Source: Solea solea
Lineage: Eukaryota > Chordata > Actinopteri > Pleuronectiformes > Soleidae
Assembly: GCF_958295425.1 (NCBI RefSeq)
Contig: NC_081154.1
Span: 1,302,001-1,366,000, forward strand
Length of the DNA stretch: 64,000 nucleotides
Direction: 5' to 3'
Shown here: one piece after another, positions 34,656 to 45,983 of the stretch
Layout: each line of letters opens with the position of its first letter
Numbering within the stretch: position 1 is the first letter of the stretch
The notes under the pieces: generated by a model
The model's database searches: none
What the model was told of the DNA's origin: nothing
The model's input: the letters and a program-made list of their open reading frames with translations, nothing else
Position numbers and translations under genes: made by a program

Positions 34656-35439
34656 AAGTCATTCTGTTTTGACTGGAAACTGAAGTAACCAGTGACTTAG
34701 AAACAACAATGAGTTCACATAAAAACAAATTGCTATTGAGAAGGGGCGGGGCATAAAGTGAAGGAGGAAGTGTCTCTAGCATTAGCCCAAGGCCAGTATA
34801 GTCAACCGTTATTATTTACTCACAATACTTATTATACTTATTATATTATATAGCAATGCAAGTAAATACCCACAACTGAGTGAGTAACACATCATTACTC
34901 CAACTGAGTTAAGTTGTCAACACTCATAAAATGTGCGATTTTACACCTCAAAAAAACGTCAGGATCAGCAAAAGGCAAAAAATCTGAGGGTTTTGCCTCA
35001 GTGTGTCTGACAGGCTAAAAATAAATCTGCGGGAAAGAAAGAAAGAAAGAAAGAAAGAAGTGCAAGTCTCAACAGAAATGTTCCAGAGTGTCACTCTAAT
35101 GAAGCCTGTCTTATTCAAGACTCTGGTGAATGTAGCATTAGCAATCTCAGAAATTGATCATAAATCACTGGACTTCCTCAGGAAATTCTAATCCCACAGT
35201 CACTGAGCTCTTTCTTATTCACTTACTCCACTGTTTGATCTGAAGCCTTTGGTTGTCGTCTGTCTGTCTGTCGTCTGTCTGTCTGTCTGTCTGTCGTTTG
35301 TCTGGTTTTAAAGCCCAGTCTGTGCCAATGCCGCTGCTCCCTCGACTCAATCCTTGTTATTTTTTCCAGTCAGTCAGGTGATGGGGGGGGGGGGGGGGGC
35401 TGGATCACCGGCTGAGCAGATCGGTTAATGTACGGCACA
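34656..35439. other. Intergenic DNA with (AAAG)n, (CTGT)n and a G17 run
   Basis: Simple repeats at 35,032-35,059 (GAAA), 35,259-35,301 (CTGT) and a 17-base G run at 35,383-35,399. No gene seen. Confidence 0.6.
35383..35399 (+). repeat. Homopolymer G run (17 bases)
   Basis: Uninterrupted G17, capable in principle of quadruplex structure and prone to length error in sequencing. Confidence 0.9.
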
Positions 35440-35945
35440 GTTACAGGGCACTTCCTGTTTCGTGGTGAAGGGTCAGAATTTGCCAAAATTCCAATGGTTG
35501 CCATGGCCACGCCCTTTCGAATCTGCAAGATGAATTGACAGGTTTTTTTTTTTTGTTTTTTTTTTTTAAATGTTGGTCGAGTTCATATATGAAACATGCA
35601 AATCGTCAAGATGGACACCAAATTCAAAATGACCGACTTTCTGTTGAGTTGAGACCGTGACCGCAATGGACTTTTTTGTTTGTCTTGGGCTGTTACACAT
35701 TCCCATTAAGTTTTGTGAAATTTGGTGCAACTTAGTTTCCGCTTTTTCCATCAGGGTTTCACCTTAGGGAGCCATTTTGCACCATTTTTTCTATGTATTT
35801 CACTCATTTTATAGACTTTTTTGCCAGTTCTGATTTTGGTGCCAGTGTGCATCCATTTTCACCAACATTTAGGAACTCAAAAAAGTGATTGTTGCAGAAG
35901 AAATAAAATAACTCACTGTGTGAGTGCTCGGGCCCTAATCATAAT
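35440..35945. repeat. Dispersed fish-type interspersed repeat, about 500 bp
   Basis: ggttgccatggccacgccct, actttctgttgagttgagac, ttttttgtttgtcttgggct, aaatttggtgcaacttagtt and gtgagtgctcgggccctaat follow in an order recalled from many fish sequences as one long interspersed repeat. T-rich runs at 35,541-35,568 lie inside. No reading frame longer than 61 codons. Confidence 0.45.
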
Positions 35946-36954
35946 CTGATATGAGGGGCCCTTTTAAACATATTACATGACATAACCAGTGTTCTGTGGC
36001 TTCAGGGCCGAGTAGCAAAGATATCAGTATAGTAGCACAGAGGCTATGTGTGTATTTGTGTGTGTGTGTGCCCTCACTTGAGTTTTTTACAGCCCAGGTT
36101 TAAAAGCCAAACCTCGAGAGTGGAGGGAAACGGCTGTAATAAATGGAAACAATCATCATAATTATAATTGTTAGTGGCATGTTATGGTTGCCTCAGCGGA
36201 GGGAAAACCTTTAACAAACACAGAGGTGATGCTCATGAGCAGATCCAGTAAACAATCTACTGCGGTACCACTTTTTTAAATGGCCTATTGGGGGCAATAA
36301 CACGTCTCCGGGCTCCTCACAAAGGTGAAGTCAGGTAAATTCCATCCGTTATGCTGCCGCTCTCTCCACTTTCCCACATACTTTGTGTTTTTACACGCAA
36401 ATGAATATTCATACACACGAACAGAGCAGAGCAGACACCTCACCACTTCACCAATCCAGACACTAATCAGGACTCCAGAGTGAGAGGCCTACAGAGAGTC
36501 ACCTTGAAAATTCTGATTATTCTACCAAGAATGATAAAGCAGCTCAAAAAAAGTGATGAAAACTGGAATTGTGAGGTTATTTAAACCGAATGACAGGACT
36601 TTAGCCAATATTCTGTGAAACATCTGAAAACTTAAATATCAAATCCTGCTAACACACAAAATACCCAATATGTGACATAAGCAATATTTCTTTTGTAAAA
36701 GCATTTTAGTCCCTGTTTGTTCTGTAATGTATATTGTGAGATTTGATCTTTAAATACTGCTGACATGTTTGTGTTTGAACAAGCTAGCACTAGCATGAAG
36801 AAGGCTATACAGGCTAACACTGTACAGTTAGCTTTGCAGTAGATATTTAACTGTGTGAGCTAAACAAAAACAGAATGTTTAGAAGTGTGTGTAACAGTAG
36901 AAGTGAAATATTAACGATAAACACAGGTAAGGCTATGCTAGTGGGATTAGCAAG
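35946..36954. other. Intergenic DNA; 36,140-36,480 possibly conserved non-coding
   Basis: 36,140-36,480 lacks repeats and contains ataattataattgttag and gcaaatgaatattcatac, an octamer-like and TAAT-rich composition. No gene model is supported. Confidence 0.3.
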
Positions 36955-37195
36955 AAGTACTACTCCCTTGAATCAGAGAGCGACTCCACTCATGAAAAAC
37001 ATGATTTAAAATGTCAGTACATATTTTTTCTGCGTCGCTTATGATCTCAATCACTTGTTTCAGGTTCTCTTCAATACAGAATGTCATCCATTTTGTAAAT
37101 TAGGGTCCGATTCAGGCTAAATGGGGGCATGGAAACCATGTAGTGGACGGCTAGAAACACCCATGAGGGTGCATGGTTGCAGTTGTAGGTGGATG
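36955..37195. repeat. Probable dispersed repeat fragment
   Basis: cttgtttcaggttctcttca, atgtcatccattttgtaaat and aaccatgtagtggacggcta are wording recalled from a common fish repeat; borders unclear. Confidence 0.35.
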
Positions 37196-38023
37196 TACAG
37201 TAGACTAAACTCAAAACTCAAACATTATTTAGTGCATAATATAAGCATATAAAAACAAATGTAGGGGAGTCTGAATTAAACACCAAACTAGATTTAAAGG
37301 GTCCTGGCAGGTCTGGGGAAACCAGGTCACCTCTGGTCTTTATGGACAAAACAATTTCAACTCCAGGCCTCAAGAACAGGAATTCACAAGCCAACATCAC
37401 GGTGACATCACGATGGGTTGACACTTGATTCTATCCTATAACAGGCGTCTGAAACCTGGGCTGCCACAGTCGGTCACATGACCCCAAATGGTTGGCGTAA
37501 AAGTTCCTCATATAGACCATATATAACTTTTCTGTCTGCTGACAGACAGTTATCTGCATCTGCTGTGGTGTTGCTGTCCTAACCTGTCCTTTCTGACACA
37601 TGACACTCGCTCGGTTACATATGAGGCCTTTTTGTAGTAATGAGTCTGAAAATAAGGCGATGACTCATGGAACAACTGTGAGGTAAAGTGGACAGAAATC
37701 ACTGTGCATCGCCAGAGGAAACACCGTTGACGTTATTTGTGCGTTTGTCGCGCTAACCCTGGGATTTCTAGCACCTGCTTGGTTTTTCCCGTGACTATCC
37801 TCTATAATGGGGTACGTGGTCTCCCAGCTGAGGAAAACAACCATGAGAATAGAACATCTATTTACAACCCGAGCCCCGCCGTCCAATTACTCACCAGGCA
37901 GCCAACAGGCCTACTAAAATTAAAAAAAGGAGCAACTACAGCTGCCACAGCACAAGCACAGACGGAGAGAAGGAACAGAGTCTATCAAAGGTTTTGTAAG
38001 CTCGTGTTCTCCTTAGTCTTACA
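37196..38023. other. Intergenic DNA, no gene recognised
   Basis: Two small overlapping frames (37,665-37,886 minus and 37,737-38,027 plus) have no domain. 96-codon plus frame is Thr/Ala-rich at its end; not supported as a gene. Confidence 0.45.
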
Positions 38024-38527
38024 TTAAAGGGATATTTCCAACACTTCACACAAGGAAAAACAGATTTAAGCCACTTAAGAAAAGGGTCATACATTAGCCT
38101 GCATTTTCTATCAGGAAACGGAAGTTTGTGTGATGTTTACTCTCCTGCACCAAAGTCCATTGAAAAAAACTGCGTTTTTAGCTTGTGGGGGGACGCACAC
38201 GAGTTACTGTGTGCTTCTGCCTTTTTTGCGAGGTTTGTGTCACTTAAGTAAATCCGAATTATGGATTTTTATATAGTCATAGAACGACATATTTGCACTT
38301 AGTGATGGAGGCAGCAGTGGATCGACAACTCCTGTGTGCCGTGGCGTAAAATCGAGGATTTTCTCTATGGACTTTGGTGTGGGAGAATAAGTGTTTTTCA
38401 AACTTCAATATCCATTAAAAACACATATTGTAGACGTGAACAGGTGTAGAGTTTATTTGTTAAGTGGCAAAAATGTTATTAATGAAAGCGAGTGACCGCG
38501 TGTCAAAAAACCCAAACTATCCCTTTA
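38024..38527 (+). mobile_element. Palindromic MITE-like element, most complete copy (about 504 bp)
   Basis: Begins ttaaagggatatttcc and ends aaaacccaaactatcccttt a, giving inverted termini of the TTAAAGGGATA type. Internally, gcaccaaagtccattgaaaa (38,147) and ctatggactttggtgtggga (38,365) are inverted counterparts, so the element is one large imperfect palindrome. It has no open frame and would be non-autonomous. Similar arms occur at 46.6, 54.8 and 62.0 kb, with a fragment at 24.1 kb. Target duplication could not be defined with certainty. Confidence 0.7.
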
Positions 38528-38739
38528 TTGTAAGAGTGAGGAGGAGGTGCAGAGGTGGACGAGCACCAGCAGACCAAACGTGATACATACTGCTGACACA
38601 CTGCTGCCCTTCACCCTGCCATGTATTCATCAGCATGGGGTCAAAACAAGTGCCCATTTATTTTTGGACACTGGCAGAGACCCATGGGGACATGTGTGAT
38701 GTCCTCCACCTCCGGTTACCTCAGTCACACTTTCTGTTG

Positions 38740-38793
<54 letters not shown>

Positions 38794-39269
38794 GCGTTCC
38801 AGAGGCTGGTATCGACTCAGCCCTCGGGGTGCAAACTAATTTGCTCACAATCTAACGCAGTAACTCTCTGCAAGCTCCTCAGGACAACTGTCTAAATACT
38901 GAGTCTGCCGCAGGGCACGAGTGAGAGATAATGAGATACTGTTTGTTTCTCTCTCTCTGTGTGTGTGTGTGTGTGTGTTCTGCATGTATTAGCCTGTGCT
39001 GCTGCCTGTTAGCACGTGAACTCTGAACTTTCAGGTCCAGTGAATTTCAATGAAATCTCAACACTCGGCTCATCGTAAATGTGTTCATGATTAAAACATT
39101 TGAGTTCATTATTAAAATATGTGAGGGAATATTCTCACCAAGATACAGAATATATACATAATATACACACATTTTATTTAAAAGGGGATATATACCCTCA
39201 CATTAATACATGCTATCCAGCGAGCTAGCAAGTGAGTGAGCAATCTGGAGAACTTTGAATTCCTAAGTT
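38528..39269. other. Intergenic DNA with CA and CT/GT microsatellites
   Basis: (CA)n at 38,743-38,788 and (CT)n(GT)n at 38,947-38,978. Open frames across the CA tract are artefacts. gagctagcaagtgag at about 39,219 recurs beyond the next microsatellite at about 39,373. Confidence 0.6.
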
Positions 39270-39288
39270 CTATCTATCTATCTATCTA

Positions 39289-39352
<64 letters not shown>

Positions 39353-39367
39353 CATCCACCTATCTAT
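39270..39367 (+). repeat. (CTAT)n microsatellite flanked by direct repeats
   Basis: About 24 CTAT units with one CTATATCTAT and a CCATCCACC interruption. Both sides carry gagctagcaagtgag, so the tract may have expanded within a duplicated segment. Confidence 0.9.
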
Positions 39368-40274
39368 GTATTGAGCTAGCAAGTGAGCTAGCAAGCTACC
39401 TGTGGAACTAACATTTCAATTGACATTACATTACATAAAATGTGGTATTTTTACTTCTATCTCGGTAACTAGAGTCAAACAGTTATTTATAAATGTACTC
39501 ACTTGTGTGTTGTTTAAATGTGTATCTTTTTATACTGTTATTCATGATTGTGTATTGGATTTAGCCATTTCATTGATGTATTTACTGATTTATTCCATGA
39601 TGATTTAGTCATGTTTTGACCCTCACAAGGAGAGTTCACTTTTAGGACACAAAATAAAGAAATAACTAGTTGTATAGACTTTAGTTATGTAGTTATAATA
39701 ATATGTTTAAACCTACTGAGGGTGGCGCCAGTGGATCAACATCCACATCCTTCATTCTATATATGTGATTAAAAACCTATATCACTAATAGGTTGGGAAA
39801 ATTCTTCAAATTTGTTTTGGGGGCCCAAAAAAAAAGTCTCCCATGACCCATATGTGGGTCCTGAGCCAGTCTTTAAGAAACACTGATCCCCACTATTCTG
39901 AAAACAACTGGAAAGGTGTAAAGAAATGAAGCTTATTTGCATTCTGGAGAGATGTCGTTCTTTTCTTTGTGATTATTTGACATTTCTTTCCATTGCTGCA
40001 GTGTTGAAAATGAATGGAAAAATGGAAAATGCATATTTTGTTGCAGAAAATGAGCCACACTGAGCAGCTGAGCATCAGAAGGGCCTGAGAAAACACACAC
40101 ACACACACACACACAGTCTGTTAGTGTTGTGAGTCATAGCAAAATATCATCAACAGCGTTTATTACAGTGCAAACAGGTCTCTGTCTGCACGTGTTATCA
40201 TAATAAGGTACATGTAATCTTTGTAGGACTGTAGATATACACACATTATCTAATGTTTAGCAAACAGCAGGAAG
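39368..40274. other. Intergenic DNA with short repeat pieces
   Basis: 39,780-39,890 has cccatgacccatatgtgggt and tctttaagaaacactgatcc, recalled as a fish repeat end. (CA)n at 40,092-40,115. No gene. Confidence 0.45.
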
Positions 40275-40392
40275 TCTTGTATCAAGTAACTTAATGAAGG
40301 TGAAACGTGAGCTAAAGTACAAGCATGTGACCAGAAAATGACTTTGGTAGAAGTTGAAGTCTTAAAGTATATGACATTTACTGTACTTTAGG

Positions 40393-40556
40393 AGGATTGA
40401 GCCATAGTGGATCAGTGGTAGGGCAAGCTGTTCTTTGAACTGGATGGTTGTGGGTTCAATTCCTGGCTCTGCTAGTCTAATAACCCCATGTTGCAGCGTG
40501 TGAATGGGTGAAAACTGTAGTGTAAAGCAGTTCATCAAGACTAGAAAATGACAAAC
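40393..40556 (+). mobile_element. tRNA-derived SINE, internally deleted
   Basis: tRNA-like head with box A-type tggatcagtggtagggcaag and box B-type gtgggttcaattcctggctc. It is followed closely by the 3' tail gtgaatgggtgaaaactgta and gtgtaaagcagttcatcaag, a tail recalled for a widespread fish SINE (normally ...gtaaagcgctttgag...). The central body is much shorter than in full-length copies. Confidence 0.75.
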
Positions 40557-40565
40557 TCTTACCAA

Positions 40566-40947
40566 CTAGGGACGGGAATCGGTATCGATCAGTATCAGTA
40601 TCAGTATCGGTGTCTGATACTGGTCAAAATCACAGGATCAAATATCGGACAGATGAAGAAGTAAAATCTGATACAGTTCAAAAAGCCTTTATGTCGCATC
40701 TCACTGTGCACAATAAAAATCAGCAAAAGCATTTTAGCTGAGTCATGTTTGGTGCTTGTTATTCCTTATCAATATGTGTTACTCAGCTCCTTGAAATGAC
40801 TCAGCACAAATGTGTCGTTAACAGCTTCATACGTTCATAAATGGTCTAAAATGACTGTCGGAAAAAATATCGGCATTGGTAGCTGCCCGAGTTTGTGATA
40901 TCGGTGTCGGTATCTGACACAAAAAAGTGGTATGGTCCCATCCCTAG
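40566..40947 (+). mobile_element. hAT-like MITE with CTAGGGACGGGA / TCCCATCCCTAG termini
   Basis: Inverted termini CTAGGGACGGGA and TCCCATCCCTAG (differing at one base when complemented), with subterminal TATCGGTATC-type words on both sides (atcggtatcgatcagtatca; tgatatcggtgtcggtatct). No open frame. A target duplication could not be confirmed. Confidence 0.75.
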
Positions 40948-41075
40948 TAGTAACAAGTAACAAAGGTAGTTGCAGGGGAGTAAAAGTAAAAGCTGCTCAA
41001 AATATAAATAACAAAGTAAAGTACAGATACACTGACAACGAGTAAATGTATTTGTAAGTCTTACAGTCTGTGTAT

Positions 41076-41109
41076 GATGACGATGATGACGATGATGACG
41101 ACGACGACA
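41076..41109 (+). repeat. (GAT/GAC)n trinucleotide repeat
   Basis: Short imperfect trinucleotide tract. Confidence 0.85.
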
Positions 41110-41342
41110 TGTAAGGTGAAACAACTGGGACGCACATTATTTGTCGTCTTCTTGGATCAAATGACCCATTGAGGTGAGTCTTTTTCTTTTTTGTGTTGTT
41201 GTGTTTGCTGCTCAGTCTGTGGAGGGACACTGAGGTGTGAATGGAAACACTGACCCAATCAACCTGAGCCGGTGAGCCCAGTGTCTGTTGACCTCCTCGT
41301 CTCTGGTTTCCCTGCGGTTCACATGAAACCAGCTGCCAGACT

Positions 41343-41344
<2 letters not shown>

Positions 41345-41390
<46 letters not shown>

Positions 41391-41590
41391 GGGTCACACA
41401 GCTATACTTCTCAGGACTCTGCACTGACCTCCATTCATTCAAACTGCATATTAAACCTTAACTTAACTCATTCAAATTTTAGCCCTAAACTGGACCAGTT
41501 CCTCAGAAATGAGGTTCAGCCTCATTAGGACGAGGTTTTTGTCTCCATGAGGACGACTGGTCCTGACAAAAGACACACACACACACACCT
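41345..41590. repeat. (CA)n tract and GTCC-type dispersed repeat fragment
   Basis: (CA)n at 41,345-41,388, then gaccagttcctcagaaatga, cattaggacgaggtttttgt and gactggtcctgacaaaagac, closing with a second CA tract (41,573-41,588). Same combination as 23,478 and 47,935. Confidence 0.5.
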
Positions 41591-41783
41591 CTCCATACGT
41601 CCCGCTGCTCATTCATTCCACCCGGACTGTAACCTCTATCTCCGTCACATCCTCCTCCTTCCTCCACAACAACAGATCAGCTTTCTTTTTGTTTTTCTGG
41701 CCCGTTTTTCCGATATCGCGGCTTCGCTGCAGCGACTCGGGCTGAAAAACAGCAGAGAGACAAAACTGCAACATGAGCCGACA

Positions 41784-41823
41784 GAGGAGGAGGAGGAGGA
41801 GGAGGAGGAGGAGGAGGAGGAGG
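41784..41823 (+). repeat. (GGA)n microsatellite
   Basis: About 13 GGA repeats. Confidence 0.95.
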
Positions 41824-42737
41824 TGAAAGTAAATAAACACGCACCATATTTACATCTACACCAGGGTTTTCAGCTGATAATTTTCCCTTAAGCTAACGCT
41901 TTAGTGGAAGGACGTCCTGACAAGCTGGACATGAGGGTTATTACTGCGAGAACTGGACCTTTGACCTTTGACACACAGCACGTTTCAGTCAATTAGTACC
42001 TTTACATGCACAGTTTAATCTAGTTTAGGCCTTAGTCTGACTAACAGAGGCAATCGGACAACTTGCAGTCAGAGAAAATCAATGTATTGGTCTGACTCCA
42101 CCTCTGTAGGTGGCGCTGTATCTCTCTATAAGCTAGTGTTTATTGAATCTGTTGACCTTTACGTCACAGAAAAACAAACTTGAAAGACGCCGCCGCCTAA
42201 AGTAACAGTCCTCACATATCCTGTAAAAAGGACGATGAACATGAAAATGAAAAAAGAAGAAGAAGAGGGCTAGTGATCCATTTTCAAAATGCTTTTTGGC
42301 TGCGGGTAACTATGAAGTAGAGTCCTGTTTTTACACGAGGCATTTTGTCCATTAAGTGAGTCATATTTCCATGTTCAAGGTCAGGCTGAAGAACAGGCTG
42401 AAGAACAGGCTGAAGAACAGGCTGAACCTCGTCAGATGTCTGTGATGGAGCTGAGAAACAGCACACGAGTACAGAGACACTGTTAGTATCTACATCTTCT
42501 GTATTTACTGCAGAATAACATAATACCTGAGTACTTAAACTGCGGACCCTCGTCGAAGCCTCAGAACAGTTAGCGGACCTTAGCAGAGCAGTTCGATTTT
42601 TGATAAACGCCGAAATGTTGCTGATGCTGGAATATTTGCTAAATGTCATCTGATCGGCTCGCGCTCACTTTTAGCAAAGCTAGTTCGGAAACAATTGGCT
42701 TCATTCAAACTAAATGAGAAGCTTTTCAGCTGACACT
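41824..42737. other. Intergenic DNA; probable dispersed repeat at 41,990-42,215
   Basis: tacctttacatgcacagttt, gagaaaatcaatgtattggt, aggtggcgctgtatctctct and cttgaaagacgccgccgcct follow an order recalled from a fish MITE. It includes a CTCF-like core on the plus strand (42,103-42,117) matching 13 of 15 positions. A 12-bp repeat, gctgaagaacag, occurs three times at 42,386-42,421. Confidence 0.4.
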
Positions 42738-43676
42738 GAGGTCCACTGTGTGAGAATCAGTGACATCTAATGGTGAGAGTGCAGATTGCAACAAACACAC
42801 GCAACAAGGATTTTCTTCTTATGGATGAGAAATGCTGTATAAATAAAATGAATATTTTTATTATTGGCAGTAGTAGACATATTAGTAATAGCAGCAGTAG
42901 TAGTTGTTGTTGTGGTAGTCTTAGTAGTAGCTATAGTCATCGTAGCAGCAGTAGTATTAGTAGTAATAGTAGTAGCTGTTGTAGTAGAAGCAACATCATT
43001 AATCTTAGTAGTAGTAGTAATTGTGGTAGTCATTAGCAGCAGAAGTAGTAGCTGTTGTTGTAGTAGCAGCAGCAGCAGCATTAGTCTTAGTAGTAGTAGT
43101 AGTAGTAGTAGTAGTAATAGTAGAATTTGTTGTGGTAGTCTTAGTAGTAGCTATAGTCATCGTAGCAGCAGCAGCAGTAGTAGTAGTAGTAGTAGCTGTT
43201 GTAGTAGCAGCAACATCATTAATCTTAGTAGTAGTAGTAATTGTGGTAGTCATTAGTAGTAGTAGTAATAGTCATAGTAGCAGCTCTGGTAGTCGTAGCA
43301 GTGGTGCTAATTGTAGTAATAGTAATAGTAATAGTTGAAGCAGTATTAATGGTATTGTTGAAGCAGTAGTCCCCATGGTAGTTGTAGCAGTAGTACAAAC
43401 CATATATAGTAGTAGAAGTAGTAGCAGTAGTATTACTTTACTTCGCATTGCAGAAAGGATGTAAAGGGGTGGAGCCATTCTTCCTAATTTGCATAGTATA
43501 TCCACTTCCAAACACTTAACACAAGCCCATTCATAAAATGGCTGCCTTTGTACAGCAAGGCCCTGGTCTATAGTCGTCTTAGTCTAAGGCAACACAAACC
43601 AGAGAGTTTTTATTTTGAAGTAATTATATCCACATTACACATGAGTGACTCTAAATGTTACACACTGGACCTTTAA
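42738..43676 (+). mobile_element. Repeat with AGGTCCACTGTGTGAG / CACACTGGACCTTTAA termini carrying a large trinucleotide expansion
   Basis: Left end gaggtccactgtgtgaga leads to gtgacatctaatggtgagag and tgcagattgcaac. The right end is taaatgttacacactggacc plus tttaa. These are inverted termini of a fish repeat recalled as AAAGGTCCAGTGTGTAA. Its interior (42,866-43,436) is replaced by about 570 bp of GTA/GTT/AGC trinucleotide repeats, and 43,440-43,650 (ggggtggagccattcttcct and following) looks like normal element body. Frames through the interior give poly-Ser/Val or poly-Thr and are not genes. Confidence 0.55.
42866..43436 (+). repeat. Long imperfect (GTA/GTT/AGC)n trinucleotide tract
   Basis: Mixed GTA, GTT, GTC and AGC trinucleotides over about 570 bp. 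An internal duplication is clear: gtggtagtcttagtagtagc plus tatagtcatcgtagcagcag occurs at about 42,911 and 43,133, and gcaacatcattaatcttagt at about 42,990 and 43,210, giving a period near 220 bp. Confidence 0.9.
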
Positions 43677-44651
43677 GTGACCCCTGACCCCTGTGTTGAA
43701 GCCTCTGCTCATACATGTCCAGCCCGAATGCTAATGTGCCTTGTTTAGTGTGAGAAAGCGGAAGTCGGGGGTTGAATGCGATCATTAATTGCGAGCCACA
43801 ATGGCGTTCGTATGGAGAGAGCATGGCGGCGCATAAAGAACACACAATCAAAGCCTCCTGTGTGTGTGTGTGTGTGTACTGTAATGTGCAACATGATGGA
43901 TTAGACAACAAATCACATTGTGTGGAAGAGGAAGGTGGGGGTGGAGTCTAGTGCAGTTTAGTGCGTAAATCATCCAGGTTGAATAGAGAGGCAGCTTCTC
44001 TCTCACACACTCGGCCTTCGGGACAAAAACAGACACATTAGAGCAGAAAAGCTCGGGAACTCCTCCCGACGAGTCTCAATGACGAGCGGCCCTCGGAGGA
44101 TCGGAGTTCGGAGTCAGCGCGGAAACAAATCATTCCCTGGCTAACGCTGGAGGTTCAATTAGATGCACTGCCTCCAACGGACTAGAATTCAATTATGTAA
44201 AGAACGAGTTACGGTTGAGGGATGGAAATAAACAAGGTGCTCTGATGTTTTATTCATCGCACATCGCCCAAACTACTTCCTGCATTAAGCAACAGCAGCG
44301 TGGAGCCTTTAATCCACAGCTGTTTTTAAACATCACAGAACAGGAGGAACAAACTCCTCATGTTCCCTCAGCTAACGGAGCTACAGCTACAGAGCAGGAG
44401 CCAGTGTTTTAATGAGTCAGGCTTCTCTTTACAAAGGTTAGTCCACACTCATACGTCTTTGAGTAAAACCATAAATAAACTTTGACACGTGTGCTGTGTT
44501 TCTGGAAACTGCTTCACAAAACACGGCAGTTTAGAGAGGGACAGTGAAGCTGAGTCAGTTATAGACGAGTCATAAACAACAACATGGTGATCAAGTCAAA
44601 ACTAAATACACAACAATGAAGGTTTGATTTGGTTTATATACATGTATATAT
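43677..44651. other. Intergenic DNA; 44,080-44,420 possibly conserved non-coding
   Basis: (GT)n at 43,860-43,878. 44,080-44,420 is free of simple repeats and contains ggttcaattagatgcactgc and gaattcaattatgtaaagaa; candidate for conservation testing only. No gene. Confidence 0.3.
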
Positions 44652-44894
44652 GTGCAGTATTTGACCACATGTTCAGTACTTGACCACAAGTGCAGTATTT
44701 GACCACATGTGCAGTACTTGACCACATGTGCAGTATTTCATCACAAGTGCAGTATTTGACCACATGTGCAGTATTTCATCACAAGTGCAGTATTTGACCA
44801 CATGTGCAGTATTTGACCACATGTGCAGTGTTTGACCACATGTGCAGTATTTGACCACATGTGCAGTACTTGACCACATGTGCAGTGTTTCACA
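44652..44894 (+). repeat. 19-bp minisatellite, about 12.8 copies
   Basis: Unit gtgcagtatttgaccacat with three variable sites (tattt/tactt/tgttt, gacc/catc, cat/caa). The variant order is not random: the tttcatcacaa unit alternates with the standard unit in copies 5 and 7. A 68-codon minus frame across it is an artefact. Confidence 0.95.
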
Positions 44895-45946
44895 TTCACA
44901 CGTTCACAGGTGTGTTAGTGTGGACTCAGATAAGTCGTGATACTAAACTAAAACTGGACACAGTTAGTGTTCAGTTGCACAGACGCAGCATTAGTCGGCC
45001 ATGACTCTATGTTTATATCGTCCTCGTTAAACGTCCAGCTGAGGTGTTTGAGTGATGTGTCAGTGATTTGGACACAAGAGTCTGGTTGGTGTTGCTGTCA
45101 CTGGTCCAGCTCCTCCTCCTCCTCCTCCTCCTCTCCTCCTCCTCCTCCTCCTCCTCCAAACTCTGGTGTCCTTTTCCTGAGCTCAGTGCAAAAACTGACC
45201 CTCATCGCCTGTGGCGTCAGTTTAGCATGCAGAGCAGCAGCAGCAGCAGCAGCACTCTGAACGCCCACCACCAATGAATCATGCCCACTCACACACACAC
45301 TCACTCACACACACACGCACGCACACTCACGCACGCACACAAACATTTAATCTCATCCATGCAGCCGACAGCTCGTTAATTTTACACTCCATAAAGGCGT
45401 GAAGAGCATTGCATCAATATCTAACACAATCACTTTGCTGAGACCAGCAGATAAAAACACACACACACACACACACACAAGTAAATACAATAGTTAATCA
45501 TCATAAATGGACGAGAGACGCGCGCCGTAAACTCTCACGTTTCCGTCAGCGCGTACAGTCTGTTCACCTGCGTTCTAGGTACGCTCACATTTGGGGACGA
45601 CGACAACGACGACAACGACAACAACAACAACAACAACGACGACAACGACAATGAGGAAGTGATTCCCCAGATCAAAGTCTTCCTGCTCAGGTGAGTCAGC
45701 AGGTTGATCGAGTCGTCACGGAGACGTTCTGTCAAACACGCTCGTGAAAAGAAAACCAAAAGAATGACATGTTATTGTTGTTGTTGTGACGAACAACACA
45801 ACAGACACAACAGACAACAATGGATCTTTCCTGCTGTGTTTGAGCCGCTCTACCCTGACCGTACCATTTTACTCTGCTCCTCCAAGTTAAGGGTGCCAAA
45901 AAAATGGGATAGTTGGGGCCTGCTATTTTAGTACGATTCCTAATGG

Positions 45947-45983
<37 letters not shown>

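Larger units (their letters stand above)
40275..41050 (+). repeat. Older dispersed repeat interrupted by a SINE and a hAT-like MITE
   Basis: The left part (agtcttaaagtatatgacat, then ttactgtactttagg, to about 40,392) and the right part (agtaacaagtaacaaaggta to agtaaagtacagatacactg, from about 40,948) read as two halves of a repeat recalled with AGTAAAAGTAC-type wording. Between them lie the tRNA-derived SINE (40,393-40,556) and the TAGGGACGGG-ended MITE (40,566-40,947). Confidence 0.45.

Noticed and set aside
35383..35399. Assembly artefact at the G17 run
   Set aside because: Cannot be decided from sequence; kept as a homopolymer with a note on length uncertainty.
42767..43511. Ser-, Val- and Thr-rich frames on both strands
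   Set aside because: Translated trinucleotide repeats.
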